Shown in pieces: positions 39,591 to 49,504 of a DNA stretch of 64,000 nt. The DNA comes from Trichomonas vaginalis G3 (taxonomy: Eukaryota; Parabasalia; Trichomonadida; Trichomonadidae), in the NCBI RefSeq assembly GCF_026262505.1, contig NC_067206.1, forward strand, positions 38,639,660-38,703,659. The letters run 5' to 3'. The translations under genes were made by a program, and so were the position numbers. Below the pieces are notes generated by a model that saw only the letters and a list, made by a program, of their open reading frames with translations, ran no database searches and was not told the DNA's origin. Numbering within the stretch: the stretch's first letter is position 1; the number at the start of each line of letters is the position of its first letter.

Positions 39591-39639
39591 GTCCCCCAGC
39601 GTCCCCCAAGTGGGGGACGCAATATTCCCCCTGGGGGAC
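39591..39639. repeat. nested GTCCCCC inverted repeats
   Basis: The inner hairpin has a 10-bp stem GCGTCCCCCA / TGGGGGACGC with an AG loop (39599-39620). An outer pair GTCCCCCAG / CTGGGGGAC lies at 39591-39599 and 39631-39639. Four copies of the GTCCCCC heptamer occur in 49 bp of an otherwise AT-rich region. It may be a structural RNA element, protein target or transposon relic. Confidence 0.8.
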
Positions 39640-39882
39640 AAAACGACATCCTTAAATCATTGTATGCATAAAACCATGGTGTTTCCTACCATTTGGAGAA
39701 AATTACAGATTATCAGATTAGCATGAGTTGAACAAAGTTTGGAGATTTATAGTGTGAAGATAAACATACAATAATTCTTTAGGCGCATATGATATGTAAT
39801 ATTATAATAAAAGCTAATGATTTGAGTGCGTTTCCATTACATTCGATGTGATTTTATTGAAAAATCGTTTTTTCTAGATTAT

Positions 39883-39909
39883 GTCACTTTTTAAGGTGTA
39901 CGTTTATTA
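39883..39909 (+). promoter_or_regulatory. TGTCACTTTTT motif with trichomonad-type initiator
   Basis: ATGTCACTTTTTAAGG lies about 20 bp before the coiled-coil gene start. TCACTT fits the trichomonad initiator pattern TCA-Y-W-W, so transcription could begin inside this motif, giving a leader of about 25 nt. Confidence 0.55.
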
Positions 39910-42669
39910 ATGAGTGACTTGAAGGCAACGCAGGATACATCAACGCATCCCGCAATAATAAGCCTCAAGCAACTGCTTGATCAAGGACAGATCAGCGAAG
40001 ATGTTTATAAAAGATATGTTTTCCTTTTTAATAAGTTAAATTCTGCTTTCGTTCTTTCTTGCAATAATGAACAATCAATATACCGTAAAGCAAGTGAATA
40101 CAACAAACAATTAAAAAATCAAAAGCTAACAATTTCGAGCTCTGCTGAAACGCAGCAAGATAATAGAATTCGAATGGGTGAATTAAGGCAATTAGTAACA
40201 AATATCCAAATAGAATTAGACTCTATTGAACAAAAGACTGTCGAAATTGTAAAGAATACTGATATGAAGAACCATGAAATTGAAAAATTAGAAGCGAAAA
40301 TAGCAAAGCAGAAAGAAGAAACAGAATCTACCATGGATCCACTTTCAAAACAGTTAACACAAGAAATTGATGATCTTCAAAAGTCAATTACTCAACTTAG
40401 ACAAAAAATACAATCATTAGTAAAAGAAAACAAAGATAACACCGAGAGATTTGAAAAAATGAAAGAAAGACTCGATGAAATACATCAAAAGAGAATAGAA
40501 GCGAATGCAAAACTTACAGAAGTTGGAATTTTTCCAACTTGTGTCAAAACGCAATCAAATGGAATTAATCAAGAACATTTAACTTTACTTGCTGAAGAAA
40601 AAACAGCTAACAATGAATACTCTACATTAAATGAAAAGCTTGAGCAAATTAATCAACAAATTGATGCTCAAAATCAAGAAATTGAGAATACCGAGAACAG
40701 TACAGTCAAAGAACATGATGAAGCTGTAGATATTAAGCTCCAAAATGAAGAAATACGATATAAAATGTCAACATTATCAGATAAAAGAAATCAACTCAAA
40801 ATGGAAAGGCTTCACATTGATAAACTCATTCGTGAAGAAACATATGCGCAAGCACAGATCCAACAGCGTGTAGATGGCATCACTAAGAAAATTTTTGCGT
40901 CAGAAAAAAATTGTTTAGCACTTGAAGAATCTATTTCCAAGCTTAACACAGAAATGCAAGCAATGAAGTACTCTCTTAAGAAAATCAATGAAGAGAAAGG
41001 CTATGAATCCGAAAAAGCCGCAAAATTTGAAAATGATTTGAAAGAAGTCAACAAAAGAGTTCAAGAAATGTTGAGATCTCTTATAAAATCAGAGAATATC
41101 TCAAAACAACTCGCTCAAGAAATTGCCCAAGCAATCAGAGATGGAAATACAAATCAATTGAACTTGGAAAGGCTCACAAAAGAACAATATGATCTTAATA
41201 CACAAGAATCTGAAACAGCTTTGATCAAAGATAGAAAAGCTCGTGAATATGCCCAAATGATTCGGAAAATTGCAGAAACTAAGCACAAAGCTCAAGAAAA
41301 ACAACTTGATTTCCTTGATGTATGCAAGAAATCAGAACAACTTGCTATTAGACAACAAGATCTTGCATATTTATACGAAAATGTGAAAGTTGATAGAAAT
41401 AGATTTATTTCTATCATCCAAACTTCATCACAACTCATCACAGAACTTAAAGAAAAGATAAAGATCATTGAAAATGAAGGAACAGTCCTTTCAAATGAAT
41501 ATAACAAAATTGTTATTGATTGTAAGAGGACTAAAGCTGATCTTGCAAATGCTGTTAAGAAACGTGAGCATACAATCGAAGATCTCAATGAAGCAACCAG
41601 GATTTTTAATGAATACGAGCAACAAATTGATTTCCAAGTTGCAGAAACAACAAGAATGGCAAAAATTTTGCAAAGTTTGGAACTTCAAATCATGAATCAA
41701 CAGCAAAGATATGCTCTTAATGCTGATGATTGCATGGATAAGAGAAGATTACTCATTGATAAACAAGATGCATTATGTATTCTTGCAGAACAACTTGCAA
41801 AGAATGAAGAAATTCTTAAAGATGGAGAAAAAATGCTCAAAGAAAAAGATGAAGACATTAAAATGCTTAACTTGCAATTAAATGATTTCGCTAGAAGTGT
41901 TGAACTTGCATACAAGAAAGTTCCACAAATTCGTGAAGCAGATGAAAAAATCAAAGAACTCAAATGGGAGTTAGAAAATACCAAAAAATCCGTTAAAGAA
42001 CTTGCAGTTAAACTTGAGAATCCATCAGAACAAGATAGAAAGAGACAGTATACAGGAACTGATATCTCTCTCAAAGAGCTTAAGAAGAAAATTGCAGCTT
42101 ATGAAGACAGGAATTCAAAGAAAGAACAGCAGCTTTGGGAAGCACAAATTCTTCTCAGAGACATGCAAGACAAGAATCATAAAATGCAAGTGGAACTCAG
42201 AGGAAACGACAAAAACTCTAGAAACACTTACGCAAAGGCAGGAAAAGCGAAAAGCGACATGATGGCTCTCAGAAGAAAGAAGAAGGCAGTTATCAGCGAA
42301 CTTGCAGTTGTTGAAGCACAAAAGATGGAGTTGAATGAAAAGACAAAGAATGTGAAAGAAGAATTAGTTGACAGTGCAAGAAGAGTTAAAGATGGAGAAG
42401 AATTTGATGAATACGCAGGCAAAATGATAAGAATGCATGAAAGAGATGAACAACTTTCTGCAAGAAGAAGAGCAGGAATACGCGATGATGATGACGAAGA
42501 TAATGAATACGATGAAGATGCTCCAAAGGGAAGACAGAAATATGATGCTTATCCAACAGCAGATGGTTTGTCAAGACCTTATGGTGCATTTCCTGTATTT
42601 CAGCCAGAAAAGAAGCAAGGAAACTTGAGATTCTACAAGAGAGAAAAAGAACCTGATATTATTATTTGA
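39910..42669 (+). CDS. long coiled-coil protein, CCDC146-like
   Basis: 919 residues, almost entirely heptad coiled coil (about 50-850) rich in Glu/Lys/Gln/Leu. A short N-terminal region precedes it (SLKQLLDQGQISEDVYKRY), and the acidic C-terminal linker leads to LSRPYGAFPVFQPEKK, then EKEPDIII. The N-terminal L-x-G-x-I-x-x-x-x-Y pattern and the C-terminal RPYGA-PF-P signature recall CCDC146, a conserved centriole/axoneme-associated protein. This fits a flagellated protist. The assignment rests on memory of the family; another flagellar coiled-coil protein is the alternative. Confidence 0.7.
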   Translation: MSDLKATQDTSTHPAIISLKQLLDQGQISEDVYKRYVFLFNKLNSAFVLSCNNEQSIYRKASEYNKQLKNQKLTISSSAETQQDNRIRMGELRQLVTNIQIELDSIEQKTVEIVKNTDMKNHEIEKLEAKIAKQKEETESTMDPLSKQLTQEIDDLQKSITQLRQKIQSLVKENKDNTERFEKMKERLDEIHQKRIEANAKLTEVGIFPTCVKTQSNGINQEHLTLLAEEKTANNEYSTLNEKLEQINQQIDAQNQEIENTENSTVKEHDEAVDIKLQNEEIRYKMSTLSDKRNQLKMERLHIDKLIREETYAQAQIQQRVDGITKKIFASEKNCLALEESISKLNTEMQAMKYSLKKINEEKGYESEKAAKFENDLKEVNKRVQEMLRSLIKSENISKQLAQEIAQAIRDGNTNQLNLERLTKEQYDLNTQESETALIKDRKAREYAQMIRKIAETKHKAQEKQLDFLDVCKKSEQLAIRQQDLAYLYENVKVDRNRFISIIQTSSQLITELKEKIKIIENEGTVLSNEYNKIVIDCKRTKADLANAVKKREHTIEDLNEATRIFNEYEQQIDFQVAETTRMAKILQSLELQIMNQQQRYALNADDCMDKRRLLIDKQDALCILAEQLAKNEEILKDGEKMLKEKDEDIKMLNLQLNDFARSVELAYKKVPQIREADEKIKELKWELENTKKSVKELAVKLENPSEQDRKRQYTGTDISLKELKKKIAAYEDRNSKKEQQLWEAQILLRDMQDKNHKMQVELRGNDKNSRNTYAKAGKAKSDMMALRRKKKAVISELAVVEAQKMELNEKTKNVKEELVDSARRVKDGEEFDEYAGKMIRMHERDEQLSARRRAGIRDDDDEDNEYDEDAPKGRQKYDAYPTADGLSRPYGAFPVFQPEKKQGNLRFYKREKEPDIII

Positions 42670-43358
42670 ATTTTTTGTTTTATTTTGTTTGTTTTTAGTA
42701 AATAGATATGTATATCCCAAAATTCTATGAATATGAACAGTAATGGATCACAATAACATAACCATCGTTCTTAGAATTATCGATTTAAAATTGCTGGGTA
42801 TATTCTACTTTTACTAGTGTTAGTGTTGTATTTAAGCAATTTTATGATGAGAATCCGAAATTGCAGTGTATATCATAAACATGTAAAGTATTCATCATGC
42901 ATCATTTTCATTCGTTACCAGTATATTAACTATTGGAGTTTATTAGCCTTCCTGATTTTAAACTTGAGAGCTCCCGAATAAAATTCATTATAAATGAATA
43001 ACGATTTTTTTTAATCAGGAATTAGAGATCTCATTATTGTGCTGGATATATTCAATCTCAACCCTCTCACCTTCCAAATGTCAGCTATTATGAATAGAAA
43101 TTGTTCTTATGGAAAATAACTTTCATATTCGAGGCAAATCAATAATGGGTAGTACTTTCTGAAAAGCTTAAGAAGAAACTTATCATATCAATAGACACAT
43201 AAATTAGATCATATACTTTAAATGAAAGGAAATTTAACATCCTTTAATAATTTTATTGAAAAAAAAAAGATAATTCAATGTATTAAATGTAATACGCCAA
43301 CATTTAGACTAATATTTTAAACAAGAAATGTTTCAAATGTGAAATAAAAAATTAAAAA
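42670..43358. other. intergenic between convergent host genes
   Basis: AT-rich 3'-flanking sequence of two convergent genes. Only short palindromic stretches and A runs seen; no gene supported. Confidence 0.6.
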
Positions 43359-45038
43359 TTAAATTTTGATTGCAAAATATATTAGCATACGAACAACTAC
43401 AAAGAGAACTATATATCCAGTAATTTTGCCTGCCATTGGAATGTATTTCTTGGTAACTTCCGGTTGAATTTCAGAAGATGCAAAATATTCTTCAAAAGAA
43501 CCTCTTAAATGTGGAGGAAGGTCAGTCTCAACATAGTCTTCCATCTCTTCTTCATCTTTCTTTCTTTGTTTCTCTTCCCTTTCCTTTTGTTCCTTTTTTT
43601 TTTCTTTTTTATCGAAAATGTCCTCAATCAGAAGAATTCCCTTCATCATTGGAGGAGGAACTGGAGTCTTTATAGGATACATGTTCTTCTCAACGTATTT
43701 CTCAAGGAAAGGAAGATTATTTTTAGTTGAATTTCTGATTACAATATCTGTACCTTGGTTATCGAATATAATGCTTTCCTTGTAGATGATTTGTTGTGCT
43801 GCGACATCTTTTTGCCTGTATTGAATGTAATTATTTGTAAATTTGATGTTTCCGCCATAACCATAAAGAACTGAACCAGTATTATCCATGTATGTTGCTC
43901 TGTCGACATCTCCTATGCATGATGATGAACTTATTGAGTAGTTTCCGAAATAATTTCTTTCAAATGTTGTTTGTTTCATTTCAAACTTTCCATTATCAAT
44001 GCATCTGATGATATAATTGGTAGGCTTATTATTTATGAACTTGGAATTCCATATATTCATTGTAGAACTGACACCTGAAACATTAAACACGGAATCTCCA
44101 CTGTTATCAACAAATAATGATTTGTTTACTGATACTTTGCCTTTGGCTATTCGAATCATGCTCATGTCGTATCCGAAATTGTGAATAAAAAGAGATTCTG
44201 AAATTTCTGTTTCAGATAGTTCAACGTTTGAATAAATAATGGCGTCATAGAATTTATTGAATGTACAGTTATCTATAATCGCCTGGGACTTTCCGTTTTC
44301 CAAAGAAATTAAACCATAATGGCGAGATTCATCGTAAGTAGAGTTAAACAGCCTTATTCTGCTGCGATCTTGGGCTGAAATAAATGGAGAGAATTGTGTT
44401 GAGCATCTGAGAAAGTTTGAGTGAAGAATTGAAAATTTGGAATTAATACATAAAATAAATGGCTGATCATGGGTGTGGAATGCAAAGTTCTGTATCATAT
44501 TTGTTTTATTGAAGGCAACAGATGATCTGAAGAACTTAAATAAAGAAGTGTAATTTATCGAAGTTTGCTGAACGTTTAGCTCATTAAAAACTACTGTACT
44601 ATCCTTTACATAAAAGAATGAATCGAATGTTGATGCTTTGCAAGATTGAATCGAAATATTTGAAAATAATATATCTTTTGAATTTTCAATATTAAATATT
44701 GGTATAATAAAATTGGTAAATGTGAACCCATTTAATACAAACCCGTTGGATCTGGATATTGTTATTAATACTTTTACCAGAAGAGCTGTAATTCCGTTGA
44801 TTATTGTGCAGCAACCATATAATTTGGATCCAGTTTTGGATACTTTTTCAACTAGAGCACGAAACTCATCTAATTGTGGTTTACTTGATAATTGTTTGTC
44901 ACGAATAATAATTTCGGAATCCTGATCAAGAAATTTTTCGATCGATTTATAGTTGCATGGATTGTATGGATGGCAAAATCCATTTTTGGCTCCGTGAAAC
45001 TTTACATAGTATTTCACAGAAAGCAGAAAAAGAAACAT
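43359..45038 (-). CDS. beta-helix surface membrane protein (Pmp-like)
   Basis: 559 residues. The N-terminal hydrophobic stretch (MFLFLLSVKYYV) is a likely signal peptide. Residues about 60-430 have many short strands with Asn ladders (NISIQSCKASTFDSFFYVKD, FINNKPTNYIIRC) typical of right-handed parallel beta-helix proteins, with scattered N-x-S/T sites. A Lys/Glu-rich linker and one transmembrane helix near the C-terminus (ITGYIVLFVVVRMLIYFAI) follow. Trichomonads carry a family of chlamydial-Pmp-like surface proteins with this layout. Probably a surface protein; ligand unknown. Confidence 0.72.
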   Translation of the reverse strand: MFLFLLSVKYYVKFHGAKNGFCHPYNPCNYKSIEKFLDQDSEIIIRDKQLSSKPQLDEFRALVEKVSKTGSKLYGCCTIINGITALLVKVLITISRSNGFVLNGFTFTNFIIPIFNIENSKDILFSNISIQSCKASTFDSFFYVKDSTVVFNELNVQQTSINYTSLFKFFRSSVAFNKTNMIQNFAFHTHDQPFILCINSKFSILHSNFLRCSTQFSPFISAQDRSRIRLFNSTYDESRHYGLISLENGKSQAIIDNCTFNKFYDAIIYSNVELSETEISESLFIHNFGYDMSMIRIAKGKVSVNKSLFVDNSGDSVFNVSGVSSTMNIWNSKFINNKPTNYIIRCIDNGKFEMKQTTFERNYFGNYSISSSSCIGDVDRATYMDNTGSVLYGYGGNIKFTNNYIQYRQKDVAAQQIIYKESIIFDNQGTDIVIRNSTKNNLPFLEKYVEKNMYPIKTPVPPPMMKGILLIEDIFDKKEKKKEQKEREEKQRKKDEEEMEDYVETDLPPHLRGSFEEYFASSEIQPEVTKKYIPMAGKITGYIVLFVVVRMLIYFAIKI

Positions 45039-45295
45039 GAAAAAATTTGAAATCTACAAATAAGTAAAATAATATCAAACACAAGCATTATATTAAAATT
45101 CATAAATTTTTGCTCATATAGTTATCATGAAATTTTCAATTTTTAAAAATTTCAAATTTAGAATTTTCCGTTTTTCGTTCCAAAATATAATATTTACAAT
45201 CAACATAAACTCATATATCAATTCTCATTTTCAAATTCTAAAAAAGTACAGGATTGGACGATAATTCTGAAAATTGGTCGCCTCATCTATCACAA
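45039..45295. promoter_or_regulatory. divergent promoter region
   Basis: AT-rich spacer between the beta-helix gene (minus) and the proteasome gene (plus). TCACAAATG at 45290-45298 fits a trichomonad initiator (TCA-C-A-A) overlapping the ATG at 45296, which would give a very short leader and supports that start. Confidence 0.5.
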
Positions 45296-45916
45296 ATGTC
45301 CGACATTTCCACATATAATGGCTCCTGCGTCTTAGCAATGGCTGGAGATCACTGCGTTGCTATTGCATCAGATCGCCGTTTAGGTGTAAATATGTTAACA
45401 GTTTCAAAAGATTTCAAGCGCATTTTTCAAATTAATGATCGCATTTACTTAGGCCTTGCTGGTCTTGCTACAGATGTTTTGACTGTTAGAGAGCAGCTTC
45501 GCTTTGACGTTAACCTTCTCGAACTTCGCGAAGAGAGACCTATTGATCCTAAAAAGTTCATGAATCTCGTCAAATCAACTTTATATGAAAAACGCTTCTC
45601 ACCATTTTTCGTTACTCCTGTTATTGCTGGCCTTCTTCCAGAAACAAATGAACCATATTTAGCTGCTTCTGATTCAATCGGCGCTTTTGCTTTTCCAAAG
45701 GACTTCGCAGTTGCTGGTACTTGCGAGGAATCCCTCTACGGTATCTGTGAAAGTGCTTGGCGTCCAAACATGAACCCAGACGAACTTTTCGAATGTACAG
45801 CTAAATGCCTTATTGCTGCTGTTGAGCGTGACTCCATCTCCGGTTGGGGTGGCATTGTTTATATTATTACACAGGACAAAGTTATCATTAAGGAGATTAA
45901 GACTAGAATGGACTAA
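45296..45916 (+). CDS. PSMB3: 20S proteasome subunit beta type-3
   Basis: Start chosen at 45296 (MSDISTYNGSCVLAMAG) rather than the in-frame ATG at 45254, because beta-3 subunits begin a few residues before YNG and an initiator lies here. 206 residues, normal for the family. Signatures are CVAIASDRRLG, FKRIFQINDRIYLGLAGLATD, RFSPFFVTPVIAGL and DSIGAF, ending GGIVYIITQDKVIIKEIKTRMD. Beta-3 is a non-catalytic subunit of the core particle; the catalytic N-terminal Thr is absent, as expected. Confidence 0.96.
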   Translation: MSDISTYNGSCVLAMAGDHCVAIASDRRLGVNMLTVSKDFKRIFQINDRIYLGLAGLATDVLTVREQLRFDVNLLELREERPIDPKKFMNLVKSTLYEKRFSPFFVTPVIAGLLPETNEPYLAASDSIGAFAFPKDFAVAGTCEESLYGICESAWRPNMNPDELFECTAKCLIAAVERDSISGWGGIVYIITQDKVIIKEIKTRMD

Positions 45917-46466
45917 ATTTTTTTTATCTTTATTACTATACTACCATTTTTATTGACATAGAAATATTTTTTTATTTAATGCTTAATTTTATTTAAGTTT
46001 TTCGGCTAAATTTTCCAATAAATTTAAATTGTTCAGAGAAAATCATTCTGTTGGGAGGAAATTTATACATTCTCTTGAAATTTAGAAATTGTTCCCTTCA
46101 TGCCTCAAATATTATTAAAATTTGTTCAAAAATGAAATTAATTTTCAATAATCCCAAACATTTAAAAAAGTTCGATCGAGGATTTGAGATATAAAGGAGA
46201 CTTAAGAAGATTTCTATATACTTAAATCGAAATTAAAAAAAAAAATCGTATAAAAAAAATAATAACATGTTTTATTCAAATAAAAACTCATTCAAGCAAC
46301 TATAAAAGTAAGTAGGTATTATTACTATGAATTATATAATTTTGGAGTTATATGAAGTTAATTTCTGTAAAACAAATGAAACAATATCTAATATATGGAG
46401 AGTAAGCATTGACAATCTATTAATATAACAAAAAGACAAACAAAATAGTTTTGATAAAAGGAAATT
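45917..46466. other. intergenic, no gene seen
   Basis: AT-rich sequence between convergent genes (proteasome and the 222-aa gene). No repeat or open frame of note. Confidence 0.6.
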
Positions 46467-47135
46467 TCAAACTAAATACTTTTCAATGATCTCTCCGTAA
46501 TTCACTGAGTTGCGAATATCAGTTTGTATCTTTTGTTGAGTTTCTAGAGGAAGACTTTCAAGAATGTCAATTGGAACGTATTTATCAAGGCGTCCCCATG
46601 GAGATTCAGGCTGTCTTGATGCGTATCTGAGTTGTAAGTATGGCAATGATTTCTTGTTTCCATTAATTAAACTAGATTTTGGAAGTTTTTCATCTGGATC
46701 ATTTTTAGCGAATTCTGCTTCATCAAACTCTTGTATAATTGCATCTTGATCGTTTTTCTGGTCTTCTTCTGGAGAAGAATTAGGATCTTTTGAAGGATTC
46801 GAATCTGATGAAAAAATTGGCCCAGAAGAATTTCCACCATGTATTCTATATTTAGATCTTGAATTTGTATTGTAATTTGTATCCATTTCCACAGCTTCTC
46901 GCAACATTGACACCAAAAATCGTTGATCCATCTTATCAACAATACCAGCATGGAAATTACGCTTTTTTAGTTCATCTCTGATATTTTGGATTGGTAAATT
47001 CATTAAATCATTAGCACCTTCAATAATATTTTCAAAAGATTCATCTGGCTGCGGAGGTACTTCTGATGGATTCGTCCTTGTTTTCTTAATTGCAAAATCT
47101 GTGTCTTGAACAGAATTTGTATCAGTATTAGACAT
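46467..47135 (-). CDS. uncharacterised host protein (222 aa)
   Basis: Residues about 40-80 (MNLPIQNIRDELKKRNFHAG, then DQRFLVSMLREAV) look like a SAP-type helical DNA-binding segment. A low-complexity Ser/Asp/Pro region and a C-terminal helical part (VPIDILESLPLETQQKIQTD) follow. It is preceded by four TGTCACTTTTT-type motifs in its own orientation. Function not known. Confidence 0.65.
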   Translation of the reverse strand: MSNTDTNSVQDTDFAIKKTRTNPSEVPPQPDESFENIIEGANDLMNLPIQNIRDELKKRNFHAGIVDKMDQRFLVSMLREAVEMDTNYNTNSRSKYRIHGGNSSGPIFSSDSNPSKDPNSSPEEDQKNDQDAIIQEFDEAEFAKNDPDEKLPKSSLINGNKKSLPYLQLRYASRQPESPWGRLDKYVPIDILESLPLETQQKIQTDIRNSVNYGEIIEKYLV

Positions 47136-47164
47136 GAAAAACTAAAAAAAATTGGGTTTCCTTA

Positions 47165-47255
47165 GTAAAAAAGTGACAATTAATAGATCAAAAAGTGGCA
47201 GTTCTAATATTTCAAAAAGTGACAATTTTAATATATCAAAAAGTGACAATTTTCC
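47165..47255 (-). promoter_or_regulatory. four tandem TGTCACTTTTT motifs
   Basis: On the minus strand the GTCAC/GCCAC cores lie at 47243-47247, 47219-47223, 47195-47199 and 47173-47177, spaced 24, 24 and 22 bp and all pointing toward the 222-aa gene. The array also sits immediately upstream of the plus-strand gene starting at 47257, so it may serve both. It is read as protein (SKSDNF repeats) only if a non-ATG start is assumed. Confidence 0.65.
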
Positions 47256-47256
47256 G

Positions 47257-47994
47257 ATGAATAAATCATTTTCTCAATCCAAATCAGCCAATCAGAAACA
47301 GATAAAGGCATTGATTTCGAAAGTTTCATCAGGCCGGAGTACTGCCATTGATAGAAATTTAGTTGATCAATGCATTAATTACGCAAAAAATCCAAATGAT
47401 ACAGCATGTGTTTTCCAAACAATATTTGCTGAAGTAGATAAAAACGCATCGCATCAATTTGCTATTAATAAGCTTCTTTATATTCTCCAATCAATAGCAA
47501 ACCTGAGAGATCCTCAAATCAACACCTTACTCAGGCAACACCTTGCAGAACTTCATTCAATTACAATGCTATCATTCGAAGACAAAAAAGCAACTCTCAG
47601 GAAAAATATCCATCAAAGTGCACAGAGTTTATTTGATTTCATCGCTAATGATAAGCAATTTAATGATGAAGCATTCAATGTCGCTACACATATGACATTT
47701 GTTAAGCCAATTTCGGAAGAACCAAAACCATCCCAACCTACAAACGATGGCGGACTAATTTGGATGGATAATTCAGATGATGAAGTCCAAAAACCAGAAT
47801 CTCAACCACAATCTCAAGAATCTCCAAAGAATGTTAATGATGAGCATCAGAATGCAGAAGAAGAACCACAATTGGGTCCAGATCCATTTGATGATTTCGT
47901 TGGTTACGATCCGTTTGAAAACTTTGTTGTACCTGAAAATTTTTCAACGAAATTAGAATTAAAGTCAAATCAATCAGTAAGTTTGACATTCTGA
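47257..47994 (+). CDS. clathrin-adaptor-like protein with DPF motifs (245 aa)
   Basis: The first ATG in this frame is 47257 (MNKSFSQSKSANQ); the longer frame has only a TTG at 47152. Residues about 10-140 are helical (VDQCINYAKNPNDTACVFQT; NKLLYILQSIANLRDPQIN) and ENTH/ANTH/VHS-like in feel. An acidic Pro/Gln linker and the tail DPFDDFVGYDPFENFV follow. DPF repeats are established binding motifs for the AP-2 alpha appendage. An endocytic adaptor role is inferred. Confidence 0.6.
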   Translation: MNKSFSQSKSANQKQIKALISKVSSGRSTAIDRNLVDQCINYAKNPNDTACVFQTIFAEVDKNASHQFAINKLLYILQSIANLRDPQINTLLRQHLAELHSITMLSFEDKKATLRKNIHQSAQSLFDFIANDKQFNDEAFNVATHMTFVKPISEEPKPSQPTNDGGLIWMDNSDDEVQKPESQPQSQESPKNVNDEHQNAEEEPQLGPDPFDDFVGYDPFENFVVPENFSTKLELKSNQSVSLTF

Positions 47995-48095
47995 TCTTAA
48001 GTCTATACAATAGTGTTAATGTTTTAATTTAAAAATTGCCTTAATGTTAATAACTAAGTTTTTTCTTTATTTAATAGATAACAAACAAGAAAACA

Positions 48096-48884
48096 TTAAA
48101 ATCTAAGTGGATCTTTTGATCCATTATATGGTAAAAGGCCTAATATGTATGTTATTAAAGTTATATCGATTGATTTTTCGGATCTTAAGCCGTAAATGAA
48201 AATATTAATAGCAGAAAGTAGCAAATTGAATAGTGAAACTATTCCTAAAATAATTTCTGTCGGATAATTAACTAATGAGTAATTTATTTGATAAGCTAAT
48301 AAAATTGCGATGAAAAAGTGCTTAATGAGGGTAATTGATGAGAAATTTCTTGATCTGTGATGTGTCATGATAAAAATTAGTGATTCTGATGAAGAATAAA
48401 TTGTTGAAACAAAAGCTAAACCTGTGATAATCGTATCATATTTTGTTTTACCTATTTTAATCCCTATATAAATATGTGCTATTTGAACTATCGAATAAAC
48501 CAAGTGCATTGTTGAATATACAAAATTATTATTGAGAAATTTATAGGCAATATCATATGGTGATGAGTTAATCATGAACCATATGATAAGGAAGATAGGA
48601 AAATATATTACGTGTTCGATCAATGGAGATGGTAAGAAGCATGCAAATGCAGCTAATTCTCTTCCAGTAAATATCATAAAAAACGAGAACAATAAGGATT
48701 TAAACCATGGCATTCGAGTTGTATGAGTTCTGAAAATAAAGCAAATATAAATTGATTGAATTAAAAAGAAAATTGGTATGTTTTTCTCTTGGAATATGAT
48801 TCTAAGTAATGATGTAAGTGTTACTTCATCTTCTCCCCATGATTTTCCAGCTAAGAAATATAATTTTTCAATAAAAAAGTCCAT
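48096..48884 (-). CDS. multipass membrane protein, TRIC-channel-like candidate
   Basis: 262 residues with about seven hydrophobic spans. The segment LPSPLIEHVIYFPIFLIIWF, then NSSPYDIAYKF, matches by pattern the TRIC (TMEM38) signature: a small residue-P-L-I motif, a helix, then a P-x-D-x-x-Y-K motif. Later helices include HFFIAILLAYQINYSL. TRIC proteins are trimeric cation channels of internal membranes. The match is from memory; another 7-TM family is possible. Confidence 0.5.
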   Translation of the reverse strand: MDFFIEKLYFLAGKSWGEDEVTLTSLLRIIFQEKNIPIFFLIQSIYICFIFRTHTTRMPWFKSLLFSFFMIFTGRELAAFACFLPSPLIEHVIYFPIFLIIWFMINSSPYDIAYKFLNNNFVYSTMHLVYSIVQIAHIYIGIKIGKTKYDTIITGLAFVSTIYSSSESLIFIMTHHRSRNFSSITLIKHFFIAILLAYQINYSLVNYPTEIILGIVSLFNLLLSAINIFIYGLRSEKSIDITLITYILGLLPYNGSKDPLRF

Positions 48885-49495
48885 TACAAAAATAATGAAA
48901 TCATTTTACAAAACAATGTTATTGATTGGAAAGATTAGAAGATCAAATTGTATCATTTAAAGAATGTGCATAAATACACTAATAATAAGTTCAAAATATA
49001 CAGCATTCTAATTATCTTAAATAATGTAATCAGGAATTATGATATCAATAGTAACAATTGAATTCTTATAGATAGAAATCTAAATACCAGCATTAATTGG
49101 CATTGAAATAATCAGGAACATTGAAATTCCTCATTTACTACAAAATAATTTGATGTTTAATGAGTGATTTCCTAATAATGAATATTTAGCATAAATAGTA
49201 AAATAAGAAAGCTGTTTATATAAGTCAATGCCTTTTTGAGCGCCTAATTGAACTCTGCAAGTAGGATACTGGTATTTATCGACATTCCATTCAAAATGGA
49301 ATAATCACATTAAATACTATATAAATAATTGAAATTAATTTAAAATATTCAATATTCATTGTATTGACAATGAAATTGAAATGTAAGAAATCATGAAAAT
49401 CTTAATTTGAGGAAAAATTTTTATCAAAAAAGTTACTTTTTAATTTATGTTTTATTAGAATAGGATTTGTTTAATTTTTTTACTATTTTTAAATT
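48885..49495. other. left host flank of Maverick copy 2
   Basis: AT-rich, no gene supported. The target-site duplication of copy 2 cannot be tested because its right end is outside the window. The six bases before the poly-A run are TAAATT (49490-49495). Confidence 0.6.
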
Positions 49496-49504
49496 AAAAA
49501 AAAA

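Larger units (their letters stand above)
38884..39909. other. intergenic region with G/C-rich hairpins
   Basis: No convincing gene. It contains divergent upstream motifs (TTGTCACTTTTTT for the minus gene, ATGTCACTTTTTAAGG for the plus gene at 39910). A strikingly GC-rich nested inverted repeat lies at 39591-39639 and a G-rich run (GGGTGGGGGACTGGGG) at 39307-39322. Confidence 0.6.

Noticed and set aside
23827-47135. Similarity between LEPETQERVMQTIRE in the Maverick and LPLETQQKIQTDIRN in the host 222-aa protein
   Set aside because: Short, helical, compositionally biased match with no support on either side; probably chance.
47152-47256. N-terminal extension of the DPF-motif protein with SKSDNF repeats
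   Set aside because: It would need a TTG start and has an in-frame TAA just upstream; the apparent repeats come from the 24-bp spaced TGTCACTTTTT promoter motifs.
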